NCBI GenBank assembly: GCA_902617045.1
Contig: CACMVA010000001.1
Span: 1 to 59,518 of the forward strand
Direction: 5' to 3'
From: an uncultured SAR86 cluster bacterium
Lineage (GTDB): Bacteria; Pseudomonadota; Gammaproteobacteria; Magnimaribacterales; D2472
Length of the DNA: 59,518 nt
The notes under the pieces were generated by a model. It worked only from the letters and a program-made list of their open reading frames with translations, made no database searches and was not told the DNA's origin. The position numbers and the translations under genes are program-made. Every line of letters starts with the position of its first letter. Position 1 is the stretch's first letter. Positions 36,124 through 43,850 of the stretch are shown here, in pieces.

Positions 36124-37371
36124 TTACCATATTTTAAGTTCTGGAATAAACGTAACTAATTTTGCACCCTCATTTCTTTTATCTTTCAACAAGTTTGATA
36201 TCTCATTTGCTAAATTCCAAGGGAAAATTATTATAAAGTCAGGACTATCATCATCTAAAACAGATGGGTGTTTTATTGGTATATGACTTCCAGGCATATA
36301 TTTATTTTGTTTAAACTCTGCGCCATCACAAACATATTCAATTAAATCATCTTTTACTCCTGAATAGTTTAGAAGAGTACTTCCTTTTGCTGCAGCACCA
36401 TATCCAATTACTTTTTTATTTGCTTTTTTTGCCTCTAATAAAAATTCTAAAAAAGAAATTTTTATTTCCTCACATGATTGTTGAAAGTTTTTATAAGAAT
36501 CAATTTTTTGGAGTCCTGCGTCAATTTCTTTGTTCATTTGATCTTTAACAGAACTATCTATATCGATTGAAGCCTCTTCATGACAACCATAAACCCTTAG
36601 ACTCCCTCCATGAGTTGTTAGATTTTCAATCTTCCAAACTTTAAGACCATGAGTTTTAAAAATATTCTGAACGCTTATTAATGACAAGTATGAAAAATGT
36701 TCGTGATAAATTGTGTCAAATTGATTTTGATTGATCAGAGATAATAAGCTTGGGAATTCAAGAGTAACCGTTCCATCGTCTTTAAGAAGGGTTTTAATCC
36801 CTTTTGTAAAATCGTTGATATCAGGAACATGAGCATATACATTATTTCCAATGATTAGATCTGCCTTATTGTGCGATTTTTTTACATTTTTAGCAGTTTC
36901 GTATCCAAAAAACTTTACCAAAGTTTCAATTCCATTTCTTTGTGCAATTTTTGCAGTGCCTTCAGTTGGTTCTATTCCTAAGCATGGGACTTCATAGTCT
37001 TTGAGATAATTAAGTAAATAGCCATCATTTGATGCGAGCTCAACTACAAAACTGGATGAACTTAGATTCAAAGCATTCACTATTTCTTTTACATATTTTT
37101 TACAGTGTTCAAGCCATGACGAGGATGTGCTTGAAAGATATGAATAATCTTCTTTAAAAAGTTCAGAACCAGAAGAAAAATCTTTAGTTTGTACTAACCA
37201 ACAGTTACTGCATACAAAAACCTGCAAAGGGTAAAAAATCTCAGGCATATCCAAACATTTTTCAGTTAGATACTCATTTGAAGGTGGTGAATTGCCTAAA
37301 TCAACAAATTTAAATTTAGTTTCATAATTGCAGTGCCTACAACATATTTTTTTGTTATGTAGAATTTTCAT
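36124..37371 (-). CDS. Sugar C-methyltransferase (TylC3/NovU type)
   Basis: The 415-aa protein has the three-part architecture of NDP-sugar C-methyltransferases. A zinc finger with C-x2-C pairs (CRHC near 11; VCSNCWLVQ near 54) and DLGNSPPSNEYL comes first. A SAM domain follows (FVVELASNDGYLLNYLKD, ~107-124; NNVYAHVPDINDF). The C-terminal Methyltransf_14 domain has VIGYGAAAKGSTLLNYSG (~322-339). These enzymes methylate C3 of a 4-keto-6-deoxysugar nucleotide. Here the donor is probably the CDP-4-keto-6-deoxyglucose made by RfbG. It is a strong family match; regiochemistry is inferred. Confidence 0.9.
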   Translation of the reverse strand: MKILHNKKICCRHCNYETKFKFVDLGNSPPSNEYLTEKCLDMPEIFYPLQVFVCSNCWLVQTKDFSSGSELFKEDYSYLSSTSSSWLEHCKKYVKEIVNALNLSSSSFVVELASNDGYLLNYLKDYEVPCLGIEPTEGTAKIAQRNGIETLVKFFGYETAKNVKKSHNKADLIIGNNVYAHVPDINDFTKGIKTLLKDDGTVTLEFPSLLSLINQNQFDTIYHEHFSYLSLISVQNIFKTHGLKVWKIENLTTHGGSLRVYGCHEEASIDIDSSVKDQMNKEIDAGLQKIDSYKNFQQSCEEIKISFLEFLLEAKKANKKVIGYGAAAKGSTLLNYSGVKDDLIEYVCDGAEFKQNKYMPGSHIPIKHPSVLDDDSPDFIIIFPWNLANEISNLLKDKRNEGAKLVTFIPELKIW

Positions 37372-37382
37372 AATTGTTTGTC

Positions 37383-37925
37383 TTATATAAAATCTTTTGC
37401 AAGTGGCAATTTTTTATCTCTTTCTGATAAACCAATGACTGGTAAGGGCCATGGAACATTAATCTCTGGATCTAAAGGACTAATGCCGCCTTCAAACTCG
37501 TTGCTATATTCTTTAGAATGTGTATATATTATTTGTGAGTCCTCTTCTAAAACTTGAAAACCGTGAGCAAAACCAGGAGGAATCATTAATGATAATTTAT
37601 TAACATTATCTAGTTGAATTGAAAAAAACTTAAGATATGTTTTTTTTTCCTTCCTTAAATCAATTGCAACATCATAAATAGATCCTTTAATACATGTTAC
37701 TAACTTATATTCAGCATATTTTGAAAATTGCATATGCATGCCTCTTACAGTTCCCTTTTTAAAACTCTGACTAAAATTAATTTGCTTAACTGAGTCATCC
37801 CAGCCAAATTTTTTTAGATCATCAAGATTAAAAATTTTATAAAACTCGCCTCTTGAATCTGAGTACGTGTCTCGTGAAATAACTCTTAGGTCATCAAAAT
37901 TTTCACATTTTTTAGATTGAAGCAT
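37383..37925 (-). CDS. RmlC-like 3,5-epimerase of the CDP-sugar block
   Basis: From ATG 37925 the protein has 181 aa: VISRDTYSDSRGEFYKIFNLDD, VRGMHMQFSKYAEYKLVTCIKGSIYDVAIDLR (catalytic His in RGMHMQ; DLR Asp), MIPPGFAHGFQVLEEDSQIIY and YSNEFEGGISPLDPE. The reading frame extends to ATG 37979, but that adds 18 unusual residues and a 44-nt overlap with rfbG, so the internal ATG, 10 nt after the rfbG stop, is preferred. RmlC epimerises C3/C5 of 4-ketosugar nucleotides, and here CDP-4-keto-6-deoxyglucose is the likely substrate. Confidence 0.88.
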   Translation of the reverse strand: MLQSKKCENFDDLRVISRDTYSDSRGEFYKIFNLDDLKKFGWDDSVKQINFSQSFKKGTVRGMHMQFSKYAEYKLVTCIKGSIYDVAIDLRKEKKTYLKFFSIQLDNVNKLSLMIPPGFAHGFQVLEEDSQIIYTHSKEYSNEFEGGISPLDPEINVPWPLPVIGLSERDKKLPLAKDFI

Positions 37926-37935
37926 TGTAAAAATA

Positions 37936-39039
37936 TTATTTATTATTAGATGCCCAAGAAAGCCCTTTTGAATAAGCATCTTTAATGTAATCTTGTAAAT
38001 CGAAATTTGTTAACACTTTTTGTTTCTCATAAAAAGATTTATACCACTTTACAGTTTTTTCAAAAGTTCTTTTGCTATCCCATACCTCTCGCCAATTTAG
38101 AAGTTTATTTGCTTTAGCGCAATCGAGTTTAAGCAATCTTGCTTCATGAGGTTGATTGAGGTCTTTATTAAATTCATATTCAAAATTATTCCAATGATCT
38201 TTAACCTTCTTAACAACATCTTCAACAGTAGTGCTTCCTTCGTCAGATGGTCCGAAGTTCCATGCGTCACCATACTCTACTTTCTCCTGTAATAGCCTTT
38301 GTCCAACTTGAAGGTATCCACTCAGTGGTTCAAGCACATGTTGCCATGGTCGTGTGGCTTGAGGATTTCTTATGATAACTTTTTTTCCTTTTGATGCTGC
38401 GAGCATTATATCGCTAATAAGTCTATCTTTTGCCCAGTCACCGCCACCGATAACGTTTCCGGCTCTACAAGATGCTAAGAGTGTATTGTGTAACTTTTTG
38501 TACTCAGCAGGGTTGAAGAATGAATTTCTATAAGAATTAGCTAATAAATCAGCGCAGCCTTTTGAAGAGCTATACGGATCGTAACCACCCAACGGATCAT
38601 TTTCTTTATAACCTCTTTCCCACTCTTTATTTTCGTATGCTTTATCACTTGTAATATTAACTATAGCTTTTACATCATGTTTTTTGCATGCTTCAAAAAC
38701 TTTAAGAGTGCCTATTACATTTGTTTCATATGTATTTACTGGATCAGTATATGAATAACGAACAAGTGGCTGTGCTGCGAGATGAAAAACTATCTCTGGC
38801 TTGTAGTTTTCAAAAGTGTTATCGAGTTTTTCTTCATCTCTGATGTCGCCTATTACTGAATCTACATTAAGCTTCAGAAGTTCGATGTGATTAGGAGTTG
38901 TAGAAGCTTCCAAAGAATATCCAATTACTTTTGCACCCATTTGAACTAACCAATAAACAAGCCAAGAGCCTTTAAAACCAGTATGTCCAGTAACCAATAC
39001 AACTCTATCCTTGTATGTGCTATTAAACAAGTTTTCCAT
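37936..39039 (-). CDS. rfbG: CDP-glucose 4,6-dehydratase
   Basis: The protein has 367 aa from ATG 39039. The frame can be extended to a TTG at 39054, but the ATG sits in a TAATG overlap with the rfbF stop and has a GGAAG site upstream. Motifs: VVLVTGHTGFKGSWLVYWL (NAD binding), FHLAAQPLVRYSYTDPVNTYETNV, NITSDKAYEN, DPYSSSKGCADLL (Tyr/Lys) and RAGNVIGGGDWAKDRLI, all typical of RfbG. It makes CDP-4-keto-6-deoxyglucose, the branch point to 3,6-dideoxy and branched sugars. No rfbH (ColD-like C3 dehydrase) is present, so a 3,6-dideoxyhexose is unlikely. Confidence 0.95.
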   Translation of the reverse strand: MENLFNSTYKDRVVLVTGHTGFKGSWLVYWLVQMGAKVIGYSLEASTTPNHIELLKLNVDSVIGDIRDEEKLDNTFENYKPEIVFHLAAQPLVRYSYTDPVNTYETNVIGTLKVFEACKKHDVKAIVNITSDKAYENKEWERGYKENDPLGGYDPYSSSKGCADLLANSYRNSFFNPAEYKKLHNTLLASCRAGNVIGGGDWAKDRLISDIMLAASKGKKVIIRNPQATRPWQHVLEPLSGYLQVGQRLLQEKVEYGDAWNFGPSDEGSTTVEDVVKKVKDHWNNFEYEFNKDLNQPHEARLLKLDCAKANKLLNWREVWDSKRTFEKTVKWYKSFYEKQKVLTNFDLQDYIKDAYSKGLSWASNNK

Positions 39040-39806
39040 TACCAGATCTTCCAAGGAGCTTGATTTTCATCCCATAGTTTATTTAGCGCAGTTTTATCAC
39101 GCAATGTATCCATGCACTGCCAAAAACCATCATGTTTAAATGCACTCAATTCACCATCTTTTGCTAGTGTTTGAAGAGGGTCTTTTTCAAATACTGTTGA
39201 ATCAGACTCAATTAAATCTAGAACTTCTGGCTCACAAACCATAAATCCTCCGTTTATCCAGTTACCATCACCAGCAGGCTTTTCTACAAACTCATTAACT
39301 AAATTTGAATTTATATCCAATGCACCAAATCTACCCGCAGGTTGAACTGCTGTCATGGTTACCTTAGAGTTATTTACTTTATGAAACTCTGCCAATTTTT
39401 TAATATTTACATCGCAAACTCCATCACCATATGTCAACATAAAGGTCTTATCTTTAATAAATTCTTTAGCACGTTTTACTCTTCCGCCTGTCATGCTATT
39501 TAAACCCGTATCTAGAAGAGTAACTTTCCATGGTTCGCTTGAATTATTGTGAACTTCCATTTTTCCATTTGACATATCAAATGTAATATCACTTTGATGC
39601 AAATAATAGTTAGCGAAATATTCTTTTATAAAATAACCTTTGTAACCAAGAAGAATTATGAACTCATTAAAACCATAATGAGAATACATTTTCATAATGT
39701 GCCATAAAATCGGTTGTCCACCAATTTCTATCATTGGTTTAGGCTTTATATCTGTTTCTTCACTTAATCTAGTTCCGTAACCACCTGCTAGCAATAATAC
39801 TTTCAT
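39039..39806 (-). CDS. rfbF: Glucose-1-phosphate cytidylyltransferase
   Basis: The protein has 255 aa from ATG 39806; a GTG three codons upstream (39815) is less well placed relative to the AAAGAG site. Motifs: VLLLAGGYGTRLSEETDIKPKPMIEIGGQPILWHIMKMYSHYG, TYGDGVCDVNI, PAGRFGALDINSN and FMVCEPEVLDLI, all diagnostic of RfbF. It forms CDP-glucose from CTP and Glc-1-P. It opens the CDP-branched-sugar block and is separated by 55 nt from the upstream glycosyltransferase. Confidence 0.95.
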   Translation of the reverse strand: MKVLLLAGGYGTRLSEETDIKPKPMIEIGGQPILWHIMKMYSHYGFNEFIILLGYKGYFIKEYFANYYLHQSDITFDMSNGKMEVHNNSSEPWKVTLLDTGLNSMTGGRVKRAKEFIKDKTFMLTYGDGVCDVNIKKLAEFHKVNNSKVTMTAVQPAGRFGALDINSNLVNEFVEKPAGDGNWINGGFMVCEPEVLDLIESDSTVFEKDPLQTLAKDGELSAFKHDGFWQCMDTLRDKTALNKLWDENQAPWKIW

Positions 39807-39861
39807 TTGCACCACTCTTTGTTTATAAATTAATAATTTAATTTATTAAAATTAATAAAAA

Positions 39862-40935
39862 TTAATCCTCTTTTATGTATTCAAAATGTTTTTTATAAAT
39901 TCCATTTTGCAATGACATCATTTTTGACTTCCTACTTAATATGATATTTCTATATAATCTTCCTAATAGTAGCCTTGTAAAACTTCTGACAATTTTATTA
40001 TTATGAAACCAACATAAAATCAAAGAAGTCTTTTTATAGCCAGCATACTGAAGATCTCTTATATTTTCTTCAATTTTTTTATTTGCAAACTCTGAATAGA
40101 TAATAAAATTTGCTATTATTTTTTTTATTGGCCTGATTAAATTTGGTTTAAGTGTTAAAAGTTTCTTTATATAAAAGATTGTTCTATCGCGAACCTCTTG
40201 TGATACTTTTTTATCATAAAATATTTCTATATATCTAGAAATTTGAATGCCTTGATGAACTAAATCAACTTCTTTGAACGAAGCACTAGCAGACTCAGTG
40301 TGTTCAGTAAAAAAAGCACCTGGTTTAGATAAATAAGCATAATCGTATCTAGATGCTAGACGAAACAAAAATCTCATATCACTTCCAAGGTCATTATCAT
40401 CATTCATTTCGTTATAAATACCTGCAAGTTCTTTTCTGAATAACATACTTGTCCATGTTCGAGGAATTTTTCCAGAATGCATCTCATCAAATCCTTTCGT
40501 TCCGCTGTAAAAAGTTAGAGTATTTGTTGATTCTTTATGTGCTATCAGATTTGAGTTTTCATCAATCCTAAAAATATTTAGTATAACAAACATTATTTCA
40601 GGATTATTTTCCAAAACATCTATTGCATCTTTGTAAAAATTCCTCGCTAAAAAATCATCATCACTTAATATTGAGAAGTAAGGGGTATCAATACTTTTAA
40701 AAGCATGTCTAAAATTTTCTAGTGCGCCAATATTTTTTGAGTGACAATGATATTTCACTCTATCATCATTTTTAGATAAGCTAGTTACAATATCTTTTGT
40801 TTCTTTTCCAGAGGCATTATCGAAAATATAAAGCTTGAGATTAGTATAACTCTGCCGTAGCACACTCAACATTGCTCTTCGCAAGAGCTTTGGACGCTTA
40901 TATGTTGGAATTAACGCCGTTATTTTGGCATTCAT
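39862..40935 (-). CDS. Glycosyltransferase family 2
   Basis: The 357-aa protein has a GT-A domain: ITALIPTYKRPKLLRRAMLSVLRQSYTNLKLYIFDNASG (~5-43), CHSKNIGALENFRHAF, and the D-x-D type SILSDDDFLARNF (~93-105). GKIPRTWTSMLFRKE and DMRFLFRLASRYDY form the acceptor part. The C-terminal ~130 residues are basic and helical, without clear transmembrane segments. It is the first glycosyltransferase after wzz. Donor sugar is unknown. Confidence 0.9.
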   Translation of the reverse strand: MNAKITALIPTYKRPKLLRRAMLSVLRQSYTNLKLYIFDNASGKETKDIVTSLSKNDDRVKYHCHSKNIGALENFRHAFKSIDTPYFSILSDDDFLARNFYKDAIDVLENNPEIMFVILNIFRIDENSNLIAHKESTNTLTFYSGTKGFDEMHSGKIPRTWTSMLFRKELAGIYNEMNDDNDLGSDMRFLFRLASRYDYAYLSKPGAFFTEHTESASASFKEVDLVHQGIQISRYIEIFYDKKVSQEVRDRTIFYIKKLLTLKPNLIRPIKKIIANFIIYSEFANKKIEENIRDLQYAGYKKTSLILCWFHNNKIVRSFTRLLLGRLYRNIILSRKSKMMSLQNGIYKKHFEYIKED

Positions 40936-41007
40936 AATGAATTTTTAGTTTTAATTTAGTTTATTAAAATACCAAATAGTATTTAATTCTTTTTATTATC
41001 TGATGTT

Positions 41008-41922
41008 CTATGTATTTCTATTTCTTAAATAGTGCCGAATAATAACAAAAAGAATAGCTAACAACCCACCAATAACTGTTCCTAAAATTGAAATTGAAGA
41101 TCGAGTCGGTTCTGATTTTTCTTCCATAACCATTGGAGGATCTATATACGAGAAAACATAAAACTCATTAGCTTCTATCAAAGCTAGGGTTTGCATTTTT
41201 TGTTGGAGCAATTGAGCAATAACTTGCTTTATTTCAGTAAAGCTTGTTTGTGCAATCTGAAGATTGAGAAAATCCATAGCTGCTTGCGCTTCTCGTTTGT
41301 CTTCTGCTCTAAAAAAATTATTAACTTGACTAACAGTTAAATCTGTCCATTCTTTAGCAATGTAAGGTGATTGATGTTTTACACTGACAGAAACAAATCC
41401 TGTTTCAAAGTCTTTTGAAAATTCTAGCAATCTCTTAAAAACTTTATAACTTTCTTGAGGAGATGGGATTTCAGTCCAAGTTTGCTTCTCACTATTAAAG
41501 AGACCCTCGTTATATTTAATAGTATTGCTTTCAGCATCCCAAGATTTGATCGCCATAAGATCTGGAAGAAAAATATTTGGCAGAATGTTTTCCTGGAAAA
41601 AGCTAAGTGTTCCCAATTTTTCAATAGCTTTTGCTGAATTTCCTCCTCCCTGATTTGAAATATCTATACCTGCAAGACTAGCCAGGCCTCCAAGATTTTT
41701 CATTGATTGATTTGAGCTAACTTGTTCACCAACTGGACTTAATAATGCCTTAGATTCATATATATTTGGAAGAAGCAAACTATAAATAACAGCTGCCAGG
41801 GAAAAAAAAGACGTTATAGCAATAACAATTTTTTTGTCATTCCAAATAACTTTAAATAATTCTCTTACATCTATTTCATCATCCGAAAAGGTGATGTTAT
41901 TTTCAGTTTGGCTACTGTTCAT
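41008..41922 (-). CDS. wzz: Wzz-like chain-length determinant (polysaccharide co-polymerase)
   Basis: The protein has 304 aa from ATG 41922; an in-frame TTG at 41952 is possible but lacks support. DEIDVRELFKVIWNDKKIVIAITSFFSLAAVIYSLLLPNIYESKALL holds the N-terminal cytoplasmic segment and TM1 (~30-52). A periplasmic helical domain follows with AAMDFLNLQIAQTSFTEIKQVIAQLLQQK, and the proline-rich PTRSS segment leads to TM2 (ILGTVIGGLLAILFVIIRH, ~278-296). There is no tyrosine kinase domain, so it is PCP-1-like. It controls modal length with Wzy. It overlaps the regulator gene by 11 nt. Confidence 0.9.
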   Translation of the reverse strand: MNSSQTENNITFSDDEIDVRELFKVIWNDKKIVIAITSFFSLAAVIYSLLLPNIYESKALLSPVGEQVSSNQSMKNLGGLASLAGIDISNQGGGNSAKAIEKLGTLSFFQENILPNIFLPDLMAIKSWDAESNTIKYNEGLFNSEKQTWTEIPSPQESYKVFKRLLEFSKDFETGFVSVSVKHQSPYIAKEWTDLTVSQVNNFFRAEDKREAQAAMDFLNLQIAQTSFTEIKQVIAQLLQQKMQTLALIEANEFYVFSYIDPPMVMEEKSEPTRSSISILGTVIGGLLAILFVIIRHYLRNRNT

Positions 41923-42226
41923 TGAAGTAATTATATAGTTTTTCGTATTCAAGTTGTTTGTTTTCTAAAAATCTTTTAGTTAAAGCTGTTTTTTCACTAA
42001 CTCCTTTTGGAGTCAATAGATACAAATAACCCGCTTTATTTTTGTGATTTAAAAAAGTTTTGCATTTTATGAAGCCAACTTCGGTCAAAGCTTTTATACA
42101 ATAATTAACTTTGCCAAGGCTAAAGCCCATTTTTTGAGCAATACCTCTTTGTGAGATTTTTGGATTGTTATGAACTAAATGAAGTACTTTTAAATCGTCT
42201 TCGTTAATTTGTTTATCATTTGACAT
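41912..42226 (-). CDS. EPS-associated MarR-type winged-helix regulator
   Basis: The 104-aa protein has a winged-helix fold: DDLKVLHLVHNNPKISQRGIAQKMGFSLGKVNYCIKALTEVGFIKCKTF (~10-58) with LTPKGVSEKTALTKRFLENK as the C-terminal dimerisation helix. This matches the small regulator found at the head of exopolysaccharide loci (EPS-associated MarR family). As the first gene after the leader it probably controls its own operon. The 15-bp palindrome 68 bp before its ATG is a candidate binding site. No strong Shine-Dalgarno is visible. Confidence 0.88.
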   Translation of the reverse strand: MSNDKQINEDDLKVLHLVHNNPKISQRGIAQKMGFSLGKVNYCIKALTEVGFIKCKTFLNHKNKAGYLYLLTPKGVSEKTALTKRFLENKQLEYEKLYNYFNEQ

Positions 42227-42261
42227 AAATATATTACTTATAGATTTTAAAAAATGTGATA

Positions 42262-42269
42262 GCTACCGC
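42262..42269 (-). promoter_or_regulatory. ops-like element core (GCGGTAGC) for an RfaH-type factor
   Basis: The minus strand reads CGTGCGGTAGCTATCAC, containing the exact GCGGTAGC core of the E. coli ops/JUMPstart element (GGCGGTAGCGTG). Bases outside the core differ (T for the first G; A where ops has its later conserved T). It lies between the RfaH-like gene and the first gene of the polysaccharide operon, on the transcribed strand, exactly where an antiterminator would load. Confidence 0.6.
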
Positions 42270-42293
42270 ACGGAAAAAATGAATATTTATACC

Positions 42294-42308
42294 GTTCAAC
42301 GGTTGAAC
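42294..42308. repeat. 15-bp palindrome, candidate operator
   Basis: GTTCAAC-G-GTTGAAC is a perfect 7-bp inverted repeat around a single base. A nested dyad, ACCGT-TCA-ACGGT, overlaps it at 42291-42303. It is unusually GC-bearing for this AT-rich spacer and sits next to a possible -10 (TATATA) just upstream on the minus strand. It would suit a dimeric winged-helix repressor such as the MarR-type protein encoded next. Confidence 0.5.
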
Positions 42309-42395
42309 TATATAACTTATGTATAAAAAAAACAACTAAATATTAAATTCTTTTTTGAAATTAAAGAACCTAGTCTTTGTTATATCGATGTTCAC

Positions 42396-42872
42396 TTAGA
42401 GCTTGATTTCATCTAAAGATGCTGTAACTTTCCTTTTTTTTCCAAGAATATGAATAAAAATATTTACTCTATCTTTATTGGGCATTGATGCAATGGTAAT
42501 AAATGAACCCTTTAAAGGTCCATCAGACATAGTAGCCTCCTGTCCAATAAATATTTGTTGAACTATAGGTTTTGAGAAAGATTCGGATTCTATTTTTTTT
42601 AATTCAATAATTTCATCATCTTCAAGTGTTGCAATATTATTATTGAATCGAAGAACTTTAGAAATTCCCCTTGTATATTTTATTTTTGAATAATTTTCAA
42701 TGCTTGAATGAATAAAAATATAGCCAGGAAATAAGGGTTCTTCTTTTGGTGTTAAATTATATTTTTTTGTATTAATTTTTGGATGATAATATTCAAAATC
42801 CTGATTTTGAAGATTATCTTTAAGTCTGTTCAGTTCATTGACTTTATACGTAGCTACCATCCAAACTTTCAT
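42396..42872 (-). CDS. RfaH/NusG-family transcription antiterminator
   Basis: The 158-aa protein has a NusG N-terminal (NGN) domain: KVWMVATYKVNELNRLKDNL, EEPLFPGYIFIHSS (matching RfaH EPLFPNYLFV) and YTRGISKVLRFNN (matching TRGVSHFVRFG). A C-terminal KOW-like region follows (FIGQEATMSDGPLKGSFITIASM, ~109-131). It is a specialised NusG paralogue rather than NusG itself: length ~160, RfaH-type motifs, and location directly before a polysaccharide operon with an ops core. Its ATG is only 20 nt after the tRNA-Leu 3' end, with no evident Shine-Dalgarno. Confidence 0.88.
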   Translation of the reverse strand: MKVWMVATYKVNELNRLKDNLQNQDFEYYHPKINTKKYNLTPKEEPLFPGYIFIHSSIENYSKIKYTRGISKVLRFNNNIATLEDDEIIELKKIESESFSKPIVQQIFIGQEATMSDGPLKGSFITIASMPNKDRVNIFIHILGKKRKVTASLDEIKL

Positions 42873-42892
42873 GGTTAATATAATTATAAATT

Positions 42893-42979
42893 TGGTACCC
42901 GAGGCCGGACTTGAACCGGCACGATATTTCTATCGAGGGATTTTAAGTCCCTTGTGTCTACCAATTCCACCACTCGGGC
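42893..42979 (-). tRNA. tRNA-Leu (anticodon UAA)
   Basis: The 87-nt class II tRNA reads 5' GCCCGAGTGGTGGAATTGG and ends in TACCA, with an encoded CCA. The acceptor GCCCGAG pairs with CTCGGGT (G-U at the first pair, as in E. coli leuZ). The anticodon stem-loop GGGACTTAAAATCCC has TAA in the loop. The long variable arm CTCGATAGAAATATCGTG and the T arm CCGGTTCAAGTCCGG are intact. It sits 10 nt after the UDP-glucose-dehydrogenase-like gene, like leuZ after cysT near pgsA in E. coli. Confidence 0.97.
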
Positions 42980-42989
42980 ATATTTTAGA

Positions 42990-43841
42990 TTACTCCTCTT
43001 TATTAGTTCTATATCTAATATTTTGTTCTTTTTCTCTTTCAGAGAGATTATTATACTCTGCTCTAATATTATTATTAATAGTATTAGCTTTTTTGAGCAA
43101 ACTTAATTCTGATCCTAATTCATTTGAATATTCAATAAGCGCACTCACATCTTTTGGAAAACATGGTCCACCAAAACCATACCTTCCATCTGGTCCTGGA
43201 ACATCCATATGAGAATTACCAATTCTTTTGTCTTTTGATATTGCTTTAGTAAAGCTCAACCAATCATCATGTGAATTTAGGTTATCAAAAACTGATTTGA
43301 TTTCGTTAAAGAATATTACCTTTAAAGCAAGGAATGAATTAATTGTATATTTAATTAATGATGCAGAAATAGCATCTGTAAAAATGTGTTCTTTGCAAAT
43401 ACATTTAGTATAATTTTTGTAAAAATTTGATATTTTTTTACAATTGCTGTCCTCGCCACCAAAAATAATTATTTCAGAATTTATAAAATCATCATCTGCA
43501 TATTTTTCTCTTAAAAATTCCGGGTTCATGACTAAATTTTTAGAAATTTTAGAAATTTCTTTAACATACTTTGGCAAAATTGTACTTTTTAGAACTATTA
43601 ATGTATTAGAATCAAATTTATTAATTTCTTTAATGACATTATTAACTATTGTTATATTTTGAGTGCCATCATCATTCATGGGGGTTGGGACACAAATAAA
43701 AACCATGTCAGGCTTAAATGCATTTAAATCATTTACACCAGTTTTAAGCTTTGGATCTATAGCAATATATTCAATATCATCTTTAAGGCCATTTCGTAAA
43801 GCCTTTCCTACAAAACCAAAACCAATAATTCCTACTTTCAT
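42990..43841 (-). CDS. Short UDP-glucose/GDP-mannose dehydrogenase-like protein
   Basis: The protein has 283 aa from ATG 43841. The frame extends through tRNA-Cys to 43910, but those residues would be translated from the tRNA and are rejected. The NAD site is VGIIGFGFVGKALRNG (3-18); FICVPTPMNDDG, VLKSTILPKYV, MNPEFLREKYADDDF and a catalytic-type Cys227 in GFGGPCFPKDVSAL follow. The C-terminal UDP-binding domain of ordinary UGDs (another ~100-150 aa) is missing and the protein ends in a charged tail. It lies between tRNA-Cys (9 nt) and tRNA-Leu (10 nt). Substrate uncertain. Confidence 0.82.
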   Translation of the reverse strand: MKVGIIGFGFVGKALRNGLKDDIEYIAIDPKLKTGVNDLNAFKPDMVFICVPTPMNDDGTQNITIVNNVIKEINKFDSNTLIVLKSTILPKYVKEISKISKNLVMNPEFLREKYADDDFINSEIIIFGGEDSNCKKISNFYKNYTKCICKEHIFTDAISASLIKYTINSFLALKVIFFNEIKSVFDNLNSHDDWLSFTKAISKDKRIGNSHMDVPGPDGRYGFGGPCFPKDVSALIEYSNELGSELSLLKKANTINNNIRAEYNNLSEREKEQNIRYRTNKEE

Positions 43842-43850
43842 AATAATGTT

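Larger units (their letters stand above)
42227..42395 (-). promoter_or_regulatory. Leader/promoter region of the polysaccharide operon
   Basis: This 169-bp gene-free stretch is the largest regulatory-looking gap near the locus. Reading on the minus strand it contains, in order, an AT-rich block with a possible TTGTTT/TATATA promoter pair (15-nt spacer, weak), the palindrome at 42294-42308, TATAAA, and the ops-type core at 42262-42269 about 36 nt before the regulator ATG. No strong intrinsic terminator for the upstream antiterminator gene was found, only a weak AAAGA/TCTTT hairpin near 42366-42381. The layout fits a regulated operon start with RfaH-type recruitment. Confidence 0.5.

Noticed and set aside
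39040-39054. TTG start giving a longer RfbG
   Set aside because: It would add MEDLV inside the rfbF end; the ATG in the TAATG overlap is the normal coupled start.
42838-43212. Plus-strand ORF of 124 aa
   Set aside because: It crosses tRNA-Leu and lies antisense to the dehydrogenase-like gene; it is a shadow frame without family features.
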